In this document: one piece after another, positions 43,232 through 52,023 of the stretch
How positions within the stretch are numbered: the first letter of the stretch is position 1
Layout: the number at the start of each line of letters is the position of its first letter
Source of the DNA: JAJDAT01 sp964344185
GTDB taxonomy: Bacteria > Nitrospinota > Nitrospinia > Nitrospinales > JAJDAT01
Assembly: GCA_964344185.1 (NCBI GenBank)
Contig: CAYFMN010000018.1
Coordinates: forward strand, 31,477-95,476
Reading direction: 5' to 3'
Length of the DNA stretch: 64,000 nucleotides
Made by a program: the position numbers and the translations under genes
The notes under the pieces: model-generated
Seen by the model: the letters and a program-made list of their open reading frames with translations, nothing else
Told to the model about the DNA's origin: nothing
Database searches by the model: none

Positions 43232-43993
43232 ATGAAAAATAAAACAATTCTCGTAACCGGAGCTGGAACCGGTATTGGAAAATCCATAGCTCAAAATCTT
43301 TCCGGTCTGGGTTATTCCTTAATCTTATTGGGCAGAGACCTCACAAAACTTGAAGCGACTAAGAAAAGCTTAAAAACATCCGACCAGTGTTATATCTATT
43401 CCGCAGATATTAGAAACTCAAAATCCATTAAAGAAGCTTTGGATAAAAGCCAGACGGAATATTTATACGGCATAGTCGTTAACGCTGGAGTCGGCGGCGA
43501 AAATAACTATGGGACAAATGATCGTTGGCAAGAAGTGATTGAAATCAACTTAACGGGAAGCTACAACACAGTCCATGAATGTCTGCCTTTTTTAAGAAAA
43601 GATCCCAGTCCTTTTAAGAAAATTTTGTTTATGTCTTCTATCTTAGCCAGATTAGGGGTTCCCGGTTATTCGGCATATTGCGCCTCGAAAGCTGGAATTT
43701 TAGGGTTGATGCGGTCTCTTGCAGCTGAATTAAGCGGAGAAAATATTTTAGTGAACGCTTTGTGTCCAGGATGGGTTAATACTGATATGGCTCACGAAGG
43801 ACTTGATGGAATGGCGTCGGGTATGTCTATTTCTATAGAAGAAGCTTATGAGATGGCTATGTCGCAAGTTCCTCTAGGAAAAATGTCTGAGCCGGGTGAA
43901 ATTGCAAAGATGACCGCTTTCATGCTTTCCGACGAACAGAATTCCATCACTGGACAAACGTTGGACATTAATAACGGCGCGTTGATGCCATAA
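43232..43993 (+). CDS. Short-chain dehydrogenase/reductase
   Basis: 253 aa, NAD(P)-dependent oxidoreductase. The nucleotide-binding loop is TGAGTGIGKSIA (8-19), and NAGVGG follows beta-4. The catalytic Ser is in ILFMSSILARLG, with Tyr and Lys in YSAYCASK. CPGWVNTDM and the C-terminal SITGQTLDINNGALMP are typical of FabG-like members. The substrate is unknown; there are no fatty-acid genes nearby. It is co-transcribed with the SirB1-like gene. Confidence 0.93.
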   Translation: MKNKTILVTGAGTGIGKSIAQNLSGLGYSLILLGRDLTKLEATKKSLKTSDQCYIYSADIRNSKSIKEALDKSQTEYLYGIVVNAGVGGENNYGTNDRWQEVIEINLTGSYNTVHECLPFLRKDPSPFKKILFMSSILARLGVPGYSAYCASKAGILGLMRSLAAELSGENILVNALCPGWVNTDMAHEGLDGMASGMSISIEEAYEMAMSQVPLGKMSEPGEIAKMTAFMLSDEQNSITGQTLDINNGALMP

Positions 43994-44027
43994 AAAAAGC
44001 GGAAAGGGAATTAATCCCCTTTCCGCT
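43992..44027 (-). terminator. Bidirectional terminator between convergent genes
   Basis: AGCGGAAAGGG (43998-44008) pairs perfectly with CCCTTTCCGCT (44017-44027). The A-run at 43992-43998 is a T-run on the minus strand, so it best terminates the hypothetical gene read from the right. It is placed to stop the SDR transcript as well. Confidence 0.85.
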
Positions 44028-44044
44028 CGTAAAATCAAATTCGA

Positions 44045-44803
44045 TTAAGCCACAACCGGCTCCAATCTTCCGGTGGTTTCCGGTTGCGCTTCTGCTGCTT
44101 CTCCCGTTTCAGCCGCTTCTTTCGACTGAGTTCCAAGAGCTTGAACTAATTGACTGGCTAACAAGTTTTTGAAGTCTTCCAGGTTTTTCAAAACACTATC
44201 TTCTGGGAATTCTTTTTCGCCGTCTTTAAATACCGCGTCTAAAACAGATTGCACTAAACCGGCCAAATCTCTTATTTTTGGGATTTGTTCAGTTGGGAAT
44301 TCTTCGGCTATATCGCTGGTTACTTGTTCAATCCCTTCCACATTGCCATTTTCAAAATATTCTCTAACTGCCGAAGCGGTTTCTGTTCTTTCTAAACTCA
44401 ATTCTATGTCCGTTAAGGCGCCTAGAGACCCGGCTAATACCGATGCGGCTTGTTCCGGATCAAAACCCGATTGACTAAAAAAGCTTTCAGCTATTGGGGT
44501 AACACTCTGCGCTAACTTTTCAATAGCGGCCAATTCTTCTTCATTAAGGTCGCCTTGCACCGTCAAAGAATATTGTGACGCCGCCGAAGCCGAAACAGAA
44601 AACTCTCTTACGGATTCTCCATTGGCAAATCGAGTGGAACTTGAGGATTCAGAATAATTAAATTCGTTAGAAAACGATATTGACACCAAATCCCCTTCTT
44701 CGGTTTTAACATTCAAACCCGCAGAGGTCGCCAATCCATAGCTAGTTTGGGATGCGGCTTGCTGAGTTATTGAGTTAATCGAATTTGTGCCGATGGCTTC
44801 CAT
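44045..44803 (-). CDS. Hypothetical acidic protein (possibly DUF5610-like)
   Basis: 252 aa, acidic, rich in Ala/Ser/Glu, with no signal peptide and no cysteines seen. The N-terminal 60 residues are Ser/Thr-rich and disordered. The middle section (VQGDLNEEELAAIEKLAQSV, FSQSGFDPEQAASVL) resembles a domain called DUF5610 in other flagellated bacteria, from memory and not verified. The tail is low-complexity (AETGEAAEAQPETTGRLEPV). The role is unknown; the location a few kilobases from the flagellin array is only suggestive. The clean terminator downstream supports a real, independently transcribed gene. Confidence 0.7.
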   Translation of the reverse strand: MEAIGTNSINSITQQAASQTSYGLATSAGLNVKTEEGDLVSISFSNEFNYSESSSSTRFANGESVREFSVSASAASQYSLTVQGDLNEEELAAIEKLAQSVTPIAESFFSQSGFDPEQAASVLAGSLGALTDIELSLERTETASAVREYFENGNVEGIEQVTSDIAEEFPTEQIPKIRDLAGLVQSVLDAVFKDGEKEFPEDSVLKNLEDFKNLLASQLVQALGTQSKEAAETGEAAEAQPETTGRLEPVVA

Positions 44804-44938
44804 GATATTTTCCTCAAATGTTTTTTTATCTCTATTTCTACTTTATTCATCGACCTACTACGAAAAAACATGAGAGAAAAATAATTATTTAAAGTATTTT
44901 TGTGACTTACACCTCATTAAAAGTTCCAGGGAAAGGGA

Positions 44939-45481
44939 CTAACCGAAAATATCTTTAAAGTTTGGATATTTTTTATCTTTTTCTGATAATAAAGGTTCGG
45001 AGATTGGCCAATCAATTTTCAAATCAAGATCGTTCCAGATTATTCCTCCTTCATCCTCCGGATAATAATAATCAGAACATTTATATAAAAATTCCGCCGT
45101 TTCACTTATTACGCAAAAACCATGCGCAAGCCCTTTAGGGACAAATAACTGCAACATATTCTCGTCGCTTAATGAAAATCCCTCCCAGCGTCCAAAAGTG
45201 GGAGAGTCTTTTCTAATATCAACTGCGACGTCGTATACCTCACCTTGCGTTACCCTAACCAGCTTATCTTGAGGTTTAGTCTTCTGAAAATGAAGCCCAC
45301 GCAGAACCCCTTTGCTTGATTTAGAATGGTTATCCTGGACAAACTCTACCGAGATCCCTTCTTGCTCATATTTCCATTTAGTATAACTTTCGAAAAAGAA
45401 TCCTCTAGAATCGCCAAAAACCTTAGGTTTAATTAATAAAACTCCCTCGATAGACGTTTTCAAAACTTCCAAACCTGACAT
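44939..45481 (-). CDS. rfbC: dTDP-4-dehydrorhamnose 3,5-epimerase
   Basis: 180 aa cupin that converts dTDP-4-keto-6-deoxyglucose towards dTDP-L-rhamnose. Motifs: DSRGFFFESY, QDNHSKSSKGVLRGLHFQ with catalytic His64, FVPKGLAHGFCVISE, and YKCSDYYYPEDEGGI. The other rhamnose genes (rfbA, rfbB, rfbD) are not in the window. The neighbouring O-antigen ligase-like gene on the same strand suggests a surface-polysaccharide setting, although 350 bp separate them. Confidence 0.95.
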   Translation of the reverse strand: MSGLEVLKTSIEGVLLIKPKVFGDSRGFFFESYTKWKYEQEGISVEFVQDNHSKSSKGVLRGLHFQKTKPQDKLVRVTQGEVYDVAVDIRKDSPTFGRWEGFSLSDENMLQLFVPKGLAHGFCVISETAEFLYKCSDYYYPEDEGGIIWNDLDLKIDWPISEPLLSEKDKKYPNFKDIFG

Positions 45482-45655
45482 TTTCTATTTCCCTCAAAAG
45501 CATTAGGGATAGCGTCTAATATTTCCCTGGCTTTTTATCAATCGTATTTTTGCTGCGTTTACAAAAATTCAAAAACCAACAATTATCTTTAGAGATTTTT
45601 TCAAAGGCCGATAATAAAACAAAGTTAGTTAAATATTTCTTAGAGAGAATCCCAC

Positions 45656-45832
45656 ATGGACCCCAAAAAACCTCAAAAGCCTTCAAAAAAAACCATCAAC
45701 TATCAAAAATTACTAAAAGATCTCAATATTAACAATCAATTTGTACCTTTGCTCTCGCCTTTAAAACTTATAAAACTACCGACTAGCGTATATGATTGGC
45801 CTTTCGAAATTAATGTGCAAGGTCGAACTTAA
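45656..45832 (+). CDS. Possible small basic protein
   Basis: A 58-codon frame, MDPKKPQKPSKKTINYQKLL and so on to WPFEINVQGRT, is preceded by GAGAGAAT eight bases upstream. Composition changes from Lys/Pro-rich to a hydrophobic second half (FVPLLSPLKLIKLPTSVYDW), which looks more like protein than chance. It overlaps the end of the O-antigen ligase gene by four bases on the opposite strand. The rest of the 347-bp gap shows nothing. It is unrecognised and may be spurious. Confidence 0.35.
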   Translation: MDPKKPQKPSKKTINYQKLLKDLNINNQFVPLLSPLKLIKLPTSVYDWPFEINVQGRT

Positions 45833-47082
45833 GACAGATACCCTTCTGAATCCAGTTTTTTACTAACAAAAGGCATCGCCATAATAAAGTACATTAGCAT
45901 GACCACTTCTGAATCATAAAAATTTACCTCAAAAAAACCCCCAGATAAAAAACCAATTGCCACAGCAGCCGAACCAAAGTGAATCCATCGTGTTTCATCG
46001 CCAGGAGGAGGTTTCCGGCGATAAACTTCTAAAAAAAACAAAACCCAAATACTCATCCAAGCGGTTAATCCCAAAAAACCTACATCAACAGCCAATTGTA
46101 TAAAATTATTATGCAGTCCTTTAAATCTTTTTAAAATTTCAGCGTGTTCCGGATAATTTGAAAATACTTTATCCACGCATTTAAACCCACAGCCGACTAT
46201 AGGATTATCTTTAAAAATTTGCCAGCCTCCAGCCCACAACTGCATTCGAATTCCCAGGGTTCGATCCTTTAAGTTAGCCATGCTATAAATCCGTTCTTTA
46301 ACAGGCTGTGGCGATAAAGCGATCACAATGGCTATAAGAAAAGGAACCGCCAGCAAAAGTTTCTTTTCTCTCGCGAATATTAAAAATATTCCTCCCATTA
46401 ACACCCCTAACCAAGCTTGACGCGTCAATGTGAAAAATAAACACGCCGTCAAAAACACCGAAACGGCAATAGCTAATGGATCTTTTGGAGAATAAAAAAA
46501 TAACCTGGAAAGAGCCATAATAAGAACCAGCATCAGAACTCCGGCAAAAGTCATATAGATGCTCATCGTTCCATCCACACGAGAACTTTCTGAAATCCCC
46601 GCTGAAATCGCTTGATAAAAACCATAACTAGCGGCAACCAAAGAACTTGTGAATAAAACTTTCAATATTAAATTCTGTTTTTTAGTATTTACACAGTTTA
46701 AAACCCAGAAAAAAACGATTGCCCACAACATTTTTTTTAATCCTGACAAACCATGCAAAATATCGCCGGAAAAAATTACCGCTATAAGGCAAGCTGCAAA
46801 GAAAAGCAGAAAAGAATATCCTAACGGAGTCTGAACATTCCTCCAACTATGCGTTACCGAAACTTTAATAATCCAACATAATGCTCCTAAAACAGCGCAG
46901 ATTTGAGTTAAGCTAATGGAAAACAAGGAGAACGCCGCAAACCCCAATAAACTAAATTGTATGATTTTATCAAGAATGGGCAGGTATCGATTTATGGGCA
47001 AAACGTCAGAATTCAATGAAAATAACCTTGTAAAGTTAAAAAATTCTACGCTGAAAATAATGCGCCTCAAATTCGGAGACAA
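45829..47082 (-). CDS. O-antigen ligase/polymerase-like membrane protein (Wzy_C family)
   Basis: 417 aa with about ten to twelve membrane helices. The large periplasmic loop typical of the family sits between the last helices: MQLWAGGWQIFKDNPIVGCG, then LHNNFIQLAVDVGFLG with the conserved histidine. Such proteins join O-antigen to lipid A core (WaaL), polymerise repeat units (Wzy) or glycosylate pilins; sequence alone does not decide. The start is uncertain because the first 30 residues are not strongly conserved. Divergent from hisA. Confidence 0.85.
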   Translation of the reverse strand: MSPNLRRIIFSVEFFNFTRLFSLNSDVLPINRYLPILDKIIQFSLLGFAAFSLFSISLTQICAVLGALCWIIKVSVTHSWRNVQTPLGYSFLLFFAACLIAVIFSGDILHGLSGLKKMLWAIVFFWVLNCVNTKKQNLILKVLFTSSLVAASYGFYQAISAGISESSRVDGTMSIYMTFAGVLMLVLIMALSRLFFYSPKDPLAIAVSVFLTACLFFTLTRQAWLGVLMGGIFLIFAREKKLLLAVPFLIAIVIALSPQPVKERIYSMANLKDRTLGIRMQLWAGGWQIFKDNPIVGCGFKCVDKVFSNYPEHAEILKRFKGLHNNFIQLAVDVGFLGLTAWMSIWVLFFLEVYRRKPPPGDETRWIHFGSAAVAIGFLSGGFFEVNFYDSEVVMLMYFIMAMPFVSKKLDSEGYLS

Positions 47083-47158
47083 TATAAATGATTGGAGAAA
47101 TTTATTCCATCTATATAAGACGCCGGGTTAATTTCGACTACTCCCACGTAACAGAAAT

Positions 47159-47187
47159 TTGACTGATTATCGCGGAAAAACTATAAT
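47159..47187 (+). promoter_or_regulatory. Strong sigma-70 promoter for hisA-hisF
   Basis: TTGACT (47159-47164), a 17-base spacer and TATAAT (47182-47187). The hisA start is 44 bases downstream, with ribosome binding site AAAAGGATAAAA. Confidence 0.8.
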
Positions 47188-47230
47188 CCAAGTCCTTGAT
47201 AAAATGAGGTTACGAAAAGGATAAAATACC

Positions 47231-47965
47231 ATGCAGTTAATTCCCGCTGTGGATATAAAAGATGGAAAGTGCGTTCGACTTTCGCAAGGAAAGGCGGATC
47301 AAGAAACCGTTTATTCAAACGACCCTGTCTCTATGGCAATACATTGGGACGAACAAGGAGCCCAAACGATTCATGTCGTGGATCTAGACGGCGCGTTTAC
47401 GGGCAAACCTGCAAATCTAAACTTAGTTAAGGATATTATCAACTCCAGTTCAGTTAATATCCAAGTTGGCGGAGGTATCCGCACTATGGAAAGCATCGAT
47501 ACCTATGTTGATCTTGGTGCAGCCCGGATAGTATTGGGAACCATTGCATTTAAAGACCCAAAGTTAGTAGAAACAGCGGCAAAAAAATACCCAGGTAAGA
47601 TTATAGTGGGCATCGACGCTCGTGATGGAAACGTCGCTATTAAAGGTTGGGTAGAGGTTTCATCTAAAAAAGCCACAGATTTCGCCAAATCTTTTGAGGA
47701 TATGGGAGTGGCCGGTTTCGTATTCACAGATATTAGCCGAGACGGAATGCTTGAAGGCCCTAACATAAAAAGCGTTAGCGAATTTGCACAAGCGACCTCA
47801 ATTCCTGTTATCGCTTCTGGAGGCGTTTCTCGCTTAGACGATATCTCTAGTTTACTAACGCTTAAACCATTAGGCGTAACTGGAGCAATATTGGGCAAAT
47901 CGTTGTACGACAAAACAGTCGATTTTGGCAAAGCCTTAAAACTTGTTGCAAAAAATGCTGGCTAA
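47231..47965 (+). CDS. hisA: Phosphoribosylformimino-5-aminoimidazole carboxamide ribotide isomerase
   Basis: 244 aa (beta/alpha)8 barrel, fourth step of histidine synthesis (ProFAR to PRFAR). The catalytic Asp8 is in LIPAVDIKDGKCVRL. The half-barrel repeat has VGGGIRTMESID and the second aspartate is in FTDISRDGMLEGPN. ASGGVS closes the phosphate site. The strong promoter upstream and the 11-base overlap with hisF show a two-gene operon; the remaining his genes are elsewhere. Confidence 0.96.
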   Translation: MQLIPAVDIKDGKCVRLSQGKADQETVYSNDPVSMAIHWDEQGAQTIHVVDLDGAFTGKPANLNLVKDIINSSSVNIQVGGGIRTMESIDTYVDLGAARIVLGTIAFKDPKLVETAAKKYPGKIIVGIDARDGNVAIKGWVEVSSKKATDFAKSFEDMGVAGFVFTDISRDGMLEGPNIKSVSEFAQATSIPVIASGGVSRLDDISSLLTLKPLGVTGAILGKSLYDKTVDFGKALKLVAKNAG

Positions 47966-48791
47966 AAGAATCATTCCTTGTTTAGACGTAAAAGAGGGCC
48001 GAGTTGTAAAAGGCGTTAATTTTGTAGATTTGAGAGACGCTGGAGATCCCGCAGAAATAGCGGAGGCTTACGAAGCGGAAGGAGCCGATGAGCTTACGTT
48101 TTTAGATATTGCAGCGTCTCACGAAGGGAGAAAAACGATATTAGACGTCGTTTCTCGAACATCCGAAAAAGTTTTCATGCCCCTTACCGTGGGCGGCGGG
48201 GTCCGAACTCTAGACGATATAAGGGCTTTGCTCAACGCTGGAGCCGACAAGGTTTCAATTAATACGGCTGCAGTACACAATCCGGACTTTGTAAAAAATG
48301 CAGCTGAAAAGTTTGGAAGTCAGTGTATCGTTGTCGCCATCGACGCAAAAAGATTCATTCAAAACGATCCATCTCCCTTAAATATACAAAAATGGGCGGA
48401 AGATCGCCCCAATCTCATTTTGTCGGAATCTGAAAAGAAATTGCAATGGGGCGTTTTTACCCATGGCGGGAGAAAACAAACAAAAATTGACGTTATGGCA
48501 TGGGCTATGTTAATGGAATCTTATGGGGCTGGAGAAATACTTCTAACAAGTATGGATCGCGACGGCACCAAAAAAGGTTACGATAATGAATTAAATCGAG
48601 CGATCTCCGAATCTTTAAGCATCCCTGTAATCGCCTCAGGTGGAGCCGGCAATCCAGAACATCTTTACGATGGTTTAACCGAAGGAAAAGCTTCCGCAGT
48701 TCTTGCCGCTTCCATTTTCCATTTCAAGGAATATACTATCCCAGAAACAAAACACTATTTGGCGGAAAGAGGAGTTCTCGTCAGAGTTTAG
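47955..48791 (+). CDS. hisF: Imidazole glycerol phosphate synthase cyclase subunit, with insertion
   Basis: 278 aa from ATG 47955, overlapping hisA by 11 bases; an upstream TTG is rejected. It makes imidazole glycerol phosphate and AICAR using ammonia from HisH. Catalytic Asp11 is in PCLDVKEGRVVKG and Asp130 in VVAIDAKR. VGGGVRTLDD and ASGGAGNPEH bind phosphate. Between AIDAKR and FTHGGRKQT there are about 25 extra residues (positions about 134-164, ending SESEKKLQWGV) that ordinary HisF of about 252-257 residues lacks. The insertion sits in a catalytic-face loop. Confidence 0.96.
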   Translation: MLAKRIIPCLDVKEGRVVKGVNFVDLRDAGDPAEIAEAYEAEGADELTFLDIAASHEGRKTILDVVSRTSEKVFMPLTVGGGVRTLDDIRALLNAGADKVSINTAAVHNPDFVKNAAEKFGSQCIVVAIDAKRFIQNDPSPLNIQKWAEDRPNLILSESEKKLQWGVFTHGGRKQTKIDVMAWAMLMESYGAGEILLTSMDRDGTKKGYDNELNRAISESLSIPVIASGGAGNPEHLYDGLTEGKASAVLAASIFHFKEYTIPETKHYLAERGVLVRV

Positions 48792-49705
48792 ACGGTTCCA
48801 CTCTCTTTAATTGTTAAACGTTTCGCTTCGGAGTCTAAAATTGCCGCAGCGCCTAACGGTAAAGTCCATATTTCTTTTCCATGCCCTATCGGACAATTCA
48901 TTAAAATCGGAAAACGGTCATTTTGAAAAAAATCAGATATTGTCTTTTTTAACGTGTAGGGTTCGTTCTTATTCGGTTGGCAATTAATCATTTCTCCAAA
49001 AACTATTCCGCGAATTCCCTTAAACTTGCCAGCCTCTTTTAGCTGCCACAACATCGCGTCAATTTTGTAAGGTCTTTCGTTAACGTCTTCAATAATTAAA
49101 ATACGGTTCCGAGTTTGAATCTCGAATGGCGTGCCAAGAGAACGAACTAAAAGAGTTAAACAACCTCCAGCCAATCTTCCTTCGCTCCTCCCAGAGCTTA
49201 TTATCCAAGCGCTTCGTTTCGAGTAATTGTACATATCCATATCTCCCATGAGCGCCTGGCAAAAGGGTTTCCGCGATTTCGTCATGTCAGTTCGACCAAA
49301 ACTGCCGGCAGCCATCGGTCCATGAAAGGAAATTAACGAACATCTGCTATTTATATAATTTAATAAAATTGTTATATCGCTTGACCCAATAATAGGTTTT
49401 TTCGCTTTTTTTATAAGGCTAAAATCTAATTGCGGCATAATCCGATTAACGCCGTAGCCGCCACGAGCGCATAAAATAGCCGCTATTTCGGGATTTTTTA
49501 TCATATCCATGAAATCTTCGGCCCTTTCTTCATCCGAACCCGCAAGAAAACCGTTTCGTAATAATGCGTTCTTCCCCACAACGCAACGAAACCCCATTTT
49601 TTTTAAAACGCTTATTCCTCGTTGAAGTTCTTCGTAAGACGTCGGTCCCGCAGGAGAAACAATCCCAATTAAATCTCCTTTATTTATTTTCTTTGCTTTA
49701 TTCAA
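48788..49705 (-). CDS. ldcA: LD-carboxypeptidase (peptidase family S66)
   Basis: 305 aa. It trims the terminal D-Ala of murein tetrapeptides in the cytoplasm during wall recycling. The start IGIVSPAGPTSYEELQRGI, the nucleophile loop PIIGSSDITILLNY (Ser109), the glutamate in ILIIEDVNERPYKIDAML and the histidine in CPIGHGKE form the S66 triad. There is no signal peptide, fitting a cytoplasmic enzyme. Its stop overlaps the convergent hisF stop by four bases. Confidence 0.93.
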   Translation of the reverse strand: MNKAKKINKGDLIGIVSPAGPTSYEELQRGISVLKKMGFRCVVGKNALLRNGFLAGSDEERAEDFMDMIKNPEIAAILCARGGYGVNRIMPQLDFSLIKKAKKPIIGSSDITILLNYINSRCSLISFHGPMAAGSFGRTDMTKSRKPFCQALMGDMDMYNYSKRSAWIISSGRSEGRLAGGCLTLLVRSLGTPFEIQTRNRILIIEDVNERPYKIDAMLWQLKEAGKFKGIRGIVFGEMINCQPNKNEPYTLKKTISDFFQNDRFPILMNCPIGHGKEIWTLPLGAAAILDSEAKRLTIKESGTV

Positions 49706-49731
49706 TTTTTTGCCTTTTATCAGAAACTCGC

Positions 49732-49758
49732 TAAAGTTCTAATCATTTTTCCCGATAA
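49732..49758 (+). promoter_or_regulatory. Sigma-28 (FliA) promoter match 1
   Basis: TAAAGTTC, 11 bases, CCCGATAA. The enteric FliA consensus is TAAAGTTT-N11-GCCGATAA. It lies about 1 kb upstream of the first flagellin, with no convincing gene directly after it. Confidence 0.7.
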
Positions 49759-50060
49759 CAAAGTTGAGGTTAATTACGGCCAACGCTTTTAATTCGGAGA
49801 GCCGTATAAAGCTTATCCTTTTTTACGGGATTTTACCTTATTTATATAAGTAAAAATTAAAAAATTATTTTTGGAGTTCATCGAAGATGAATTTTGTTCT
49901 AAAGCGCTCAAGAGTTTGCCCGAAAAATAGGATAAGGCGTAATGGAATTTTAAATTTAGAAAAAAGATTCTGGAACGCCTCGTCGAGTTTATCGGAAAAA
50001 AACCTAAGCGTCTTTATTGAAAGTTCTTTTTTAATTTTTAAAAAAAAATTTTACCCAAAA

Positions 50061-50087
50061 CTAAAGTTATCAACTTTTTTTCCGATA
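50061..50087 (+). promoter_or_regulatory. Sigma-28 (FliA) promoter match 2
   Basis: TAAAGTTA, 11 bases, TCCGATAA; 14 of 16 consensus positions fit. About 680 bases before the first flagellin start. Confidence 0.75.
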
Positions 50088-50393
50088 ACCAAGACAGGTC
50101 ATATTTCGGTTTGAAAAAGTTAAATAAAAAACGATCTTTGACTCATCGGTCTTAACGGAAAATAAATAAAGAGTCTTGAAGCTTTTAAACAAAACACCGA
50201 GAAATAAATAAAAAATGAAAATTAAACTAATACATTTTAATTTTTTATCCGAAAATCCCGATACGGCTAATTTTAAATTTGCAAATTTTAAAGCAAAAAT
50301 AAAGTTTTGGGCATCGGTCTTAACGGAATTTTTGTTTAATCTCTTGACATCTATTAAAGCAAACGTCAAAAACTTGCTTCAAAAATATAGCCG

Positions 50394-50420
50394 TAAAGTA
50401 CTTGATATTTTTTCCGATAC
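50394..50420 (+). promoter_or_regulatory. Sigma-28 (FliA) promoter match 3
   Basis: TAAAGTAC, 11 bases, TCCGATAC. It is the closest match upstream of flagellin 1 (leader about 335 bases). The 1,059-bp stretch 49706-50764 holds these three matches and K/F-rich open frames that do not look like genes. An exact 17-base repeat (CATCGGTCTTAACGGAA) occurs near 50144 and 50311. Confidence 0.6.
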
Positions 50421-50764
50421 TCCCGTTAAGGAAAGGTTTTTTAAGCCTTATTCAACGTTAAAAACGCAAGGTTCCTTATCGTGCTTAACGGCATTTTTAA
50501 TAATGGTCTCAAGCGTTTTTTCACGCTGTGGAAAAATATCGGCTTTATTTTATAAAAAATTGTTTTTTTTCAAAAAAACTCATTTAGGGTTTACGTTTTT
50601 TTGCCGAAACCCCGAAGTGGATGGGTTTATTTTTTCTCTCCAAAGTTTTGGAGTCTATAAACCCTATCTGATTTATCGGAAAATTTAATAATAGCCATTA
50701 GGCTTTTTTTAATAAAAAACCTGGTCACTTAATAACTAAACTATTTTATTAGGCGGAGGATACC

Positions 50765-51622
50765 ATGCCGGTCCGAATTAATAACAACATTCCCTCATTA
50801 AACGCTCAAAGAATTTTGGGTAATAACAATGATCGTTTGGCTCAATCCATCGAGCGGATCGCATCTGGTATTAGAATTAACCGGGCTTCCGACGACGCCG
50901 CTGGATTGGCGATTTCCGAATCGTTAAGATCGGATATTCGAGCCCTGCGACAAGCTAATCGAAACGCGAATGATGGGATTTCCCTTTTAAACACGACGGA
51001 AGGCTCATTAAACGAACAATCTTCTATTCTAATTCGCTTAAGAGAATTAGCGTCTCAGGCTTCTACCGGTACCGTTGGTTCAACGGAAAGACAAACAATT
51101 CAAATTGAGTTCAATTCCTTAAGAAATGAAATTGACCGAATCTCTAATACTTCTGAATTTAATGGAATTACTCTTTTGGATGGATCGTTAGCTTCCACGG
51201 TTTCCACAGATTCCCAACTTATTGTTCAAGTAGGACTAGACGCAACCGACAATAGCCGAATTAACTTCAATACGACAATCGGTTTACAGGCAATCTCTTC
51301 AACCAGCTTGGGTATTGAGTCCATCAGCGTAACAGGCGCGGCTAATGCATTAACGGCATTAGATGCAGTAAACTCCGCTATATCCATCGTAACTCAGGCT
51401 CGAGGTAAGGTGGGTGCGGTACAAAACCGGTTGGTGAGAGCGATTAATAACTTAGCCACCACAACCGAAAACCTGCAAGCTGCGGAATCCGCTATCCGGG
51501 ACGCAGATATTGCAGAGGAAGTGGCCAACTTGACGCGGAACCAAATTTTGGTTGCGTCTTCCACCGCAGTTGCGGGTCAAGCCAACTTACTTCCTCAGTC
51601 AGTTTTACAATTATTGGGTTAA
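50765..51622 (+). CDS. fliC: Flagellin 1
   Basis: 285-aa filament subunit with D0/D1 domains only and no large variable D2/D3 region. The N-terminal flagellin domain (1-140) includes PSLNAQRILGNNNDRLAQSI, SGIRINRASDDAAGLAIS, and the loop ILIRLRELASQASTGTVGS. The C-terminal domain (about 195-285) includes GKVGAVQNRLVRAI, ESAIRDADIAEEV and the ending VAGQANLLPQSVLQLLG. The ribosome binding site is GGCGGAGGAT. It is first of five tandem paralogues of identical length, and is followed by a terminator hairpin. Confidence 0.97.
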   Translation: MPVRINNNIPSLNAQRILGNNNDRLAQSIERIASGIRINRASDDAAGLAISESLRSDIRALRQANRNANDGISLLNTTEGSLNEQSSILIRLRELASQASTGTVGSTERQTIQIEFNSLRNEIDRISNTSEFNGITLLDGSLASTVSTDSQLIVQVGLDATDNSRINFNTTIGLQAISSTSLGIESISVTGAANALTALDAVNSAISIVTQARGKVGAVQNRLVRAINNLATTTENLQAAESAIRDADIAEEVANLTRNQILVASSTAVAGQANLLPQSVLQLLG

Positions 51623-51634
51623 TTTCAGCTATCT

Positions 51635-51663
51635 TTTGGAGCGGGCTAAACCCCCGCTCCAAA
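51635..51663 (+). terminator. Terminator after flagellin 1
   Basis: TTTGGAGCGGG (51635-51645) pairs with CCCGCTCCAAA (51653-51663), 11 bp, 7-base loop. T-rich sequence follows after about ten bases. It implies flagellin 1 is transcribed alone. Confidence 0.75.
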
Positions 51664-51825
51664 TAAATTAAAACTATTTTTTATTTTTTTTGGCTTTTTT
51701 TTTAAAAATTCAGAATAATTTCAACCGCCTCCAAAGCTATTATGAACAAAGCTTTTAAAGCCCTTCTCAAGTTAACTTGAACAAAAGAATTATCTCCTCT
51801 TTTATTTCAAAAAAATTTCCCAAAC

Positions 51826-51852
51826 TAAAGTTATTAATTATTCCTCCGATAA
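51826..51852 (+). promoter_or_regulatory. Sigma-28 (FliA) promoter of flagellin 2
   Basis: TAAAGTTA, 11 bases, TCCGATAA. It gives a leader of about 165 bases to the flagellin 2 start at 52024. The 401-bp intergenic gap holds this promoter and the flagellin 1 terminator. Confidence 0.8.
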
Positions 51853-52023
51853 CCTTGTTGAGCGCAACACCGTCCAAAGTAAAGAGGCGGTCATAATTAA
51901 CGCTTATCAGGCTTTTCGGAATTTAATTTAAATTCCATTAGTGTTTTTTTCAAGCGCGTAAAACATTCGATGATAAGGACAATCATCGCGAACAAAAACA
52001 TTCCTTAGGAGGAGGAAAAAGTC

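Noticed and set aside
49887..50114. 75-codon basic frame after the first sigma-28 match
   Set aside because: Has a GGAG upstream, but runs through the second sigma-28 promoter and reads like AT-rich random sequence.
50215..50688. 157-codon Lys/Phe-rich frame before flagellin 1
   Set aside because: No ribosome binding site; contains the third sigma-28 promoter and repeated non-coding words.
50693..50711. AGCC-ATTA-GGCT followed by seven Ts before flagellin 1, as an attenuator
   Set aside because: The stem is only four base pairs, too short to be confident.
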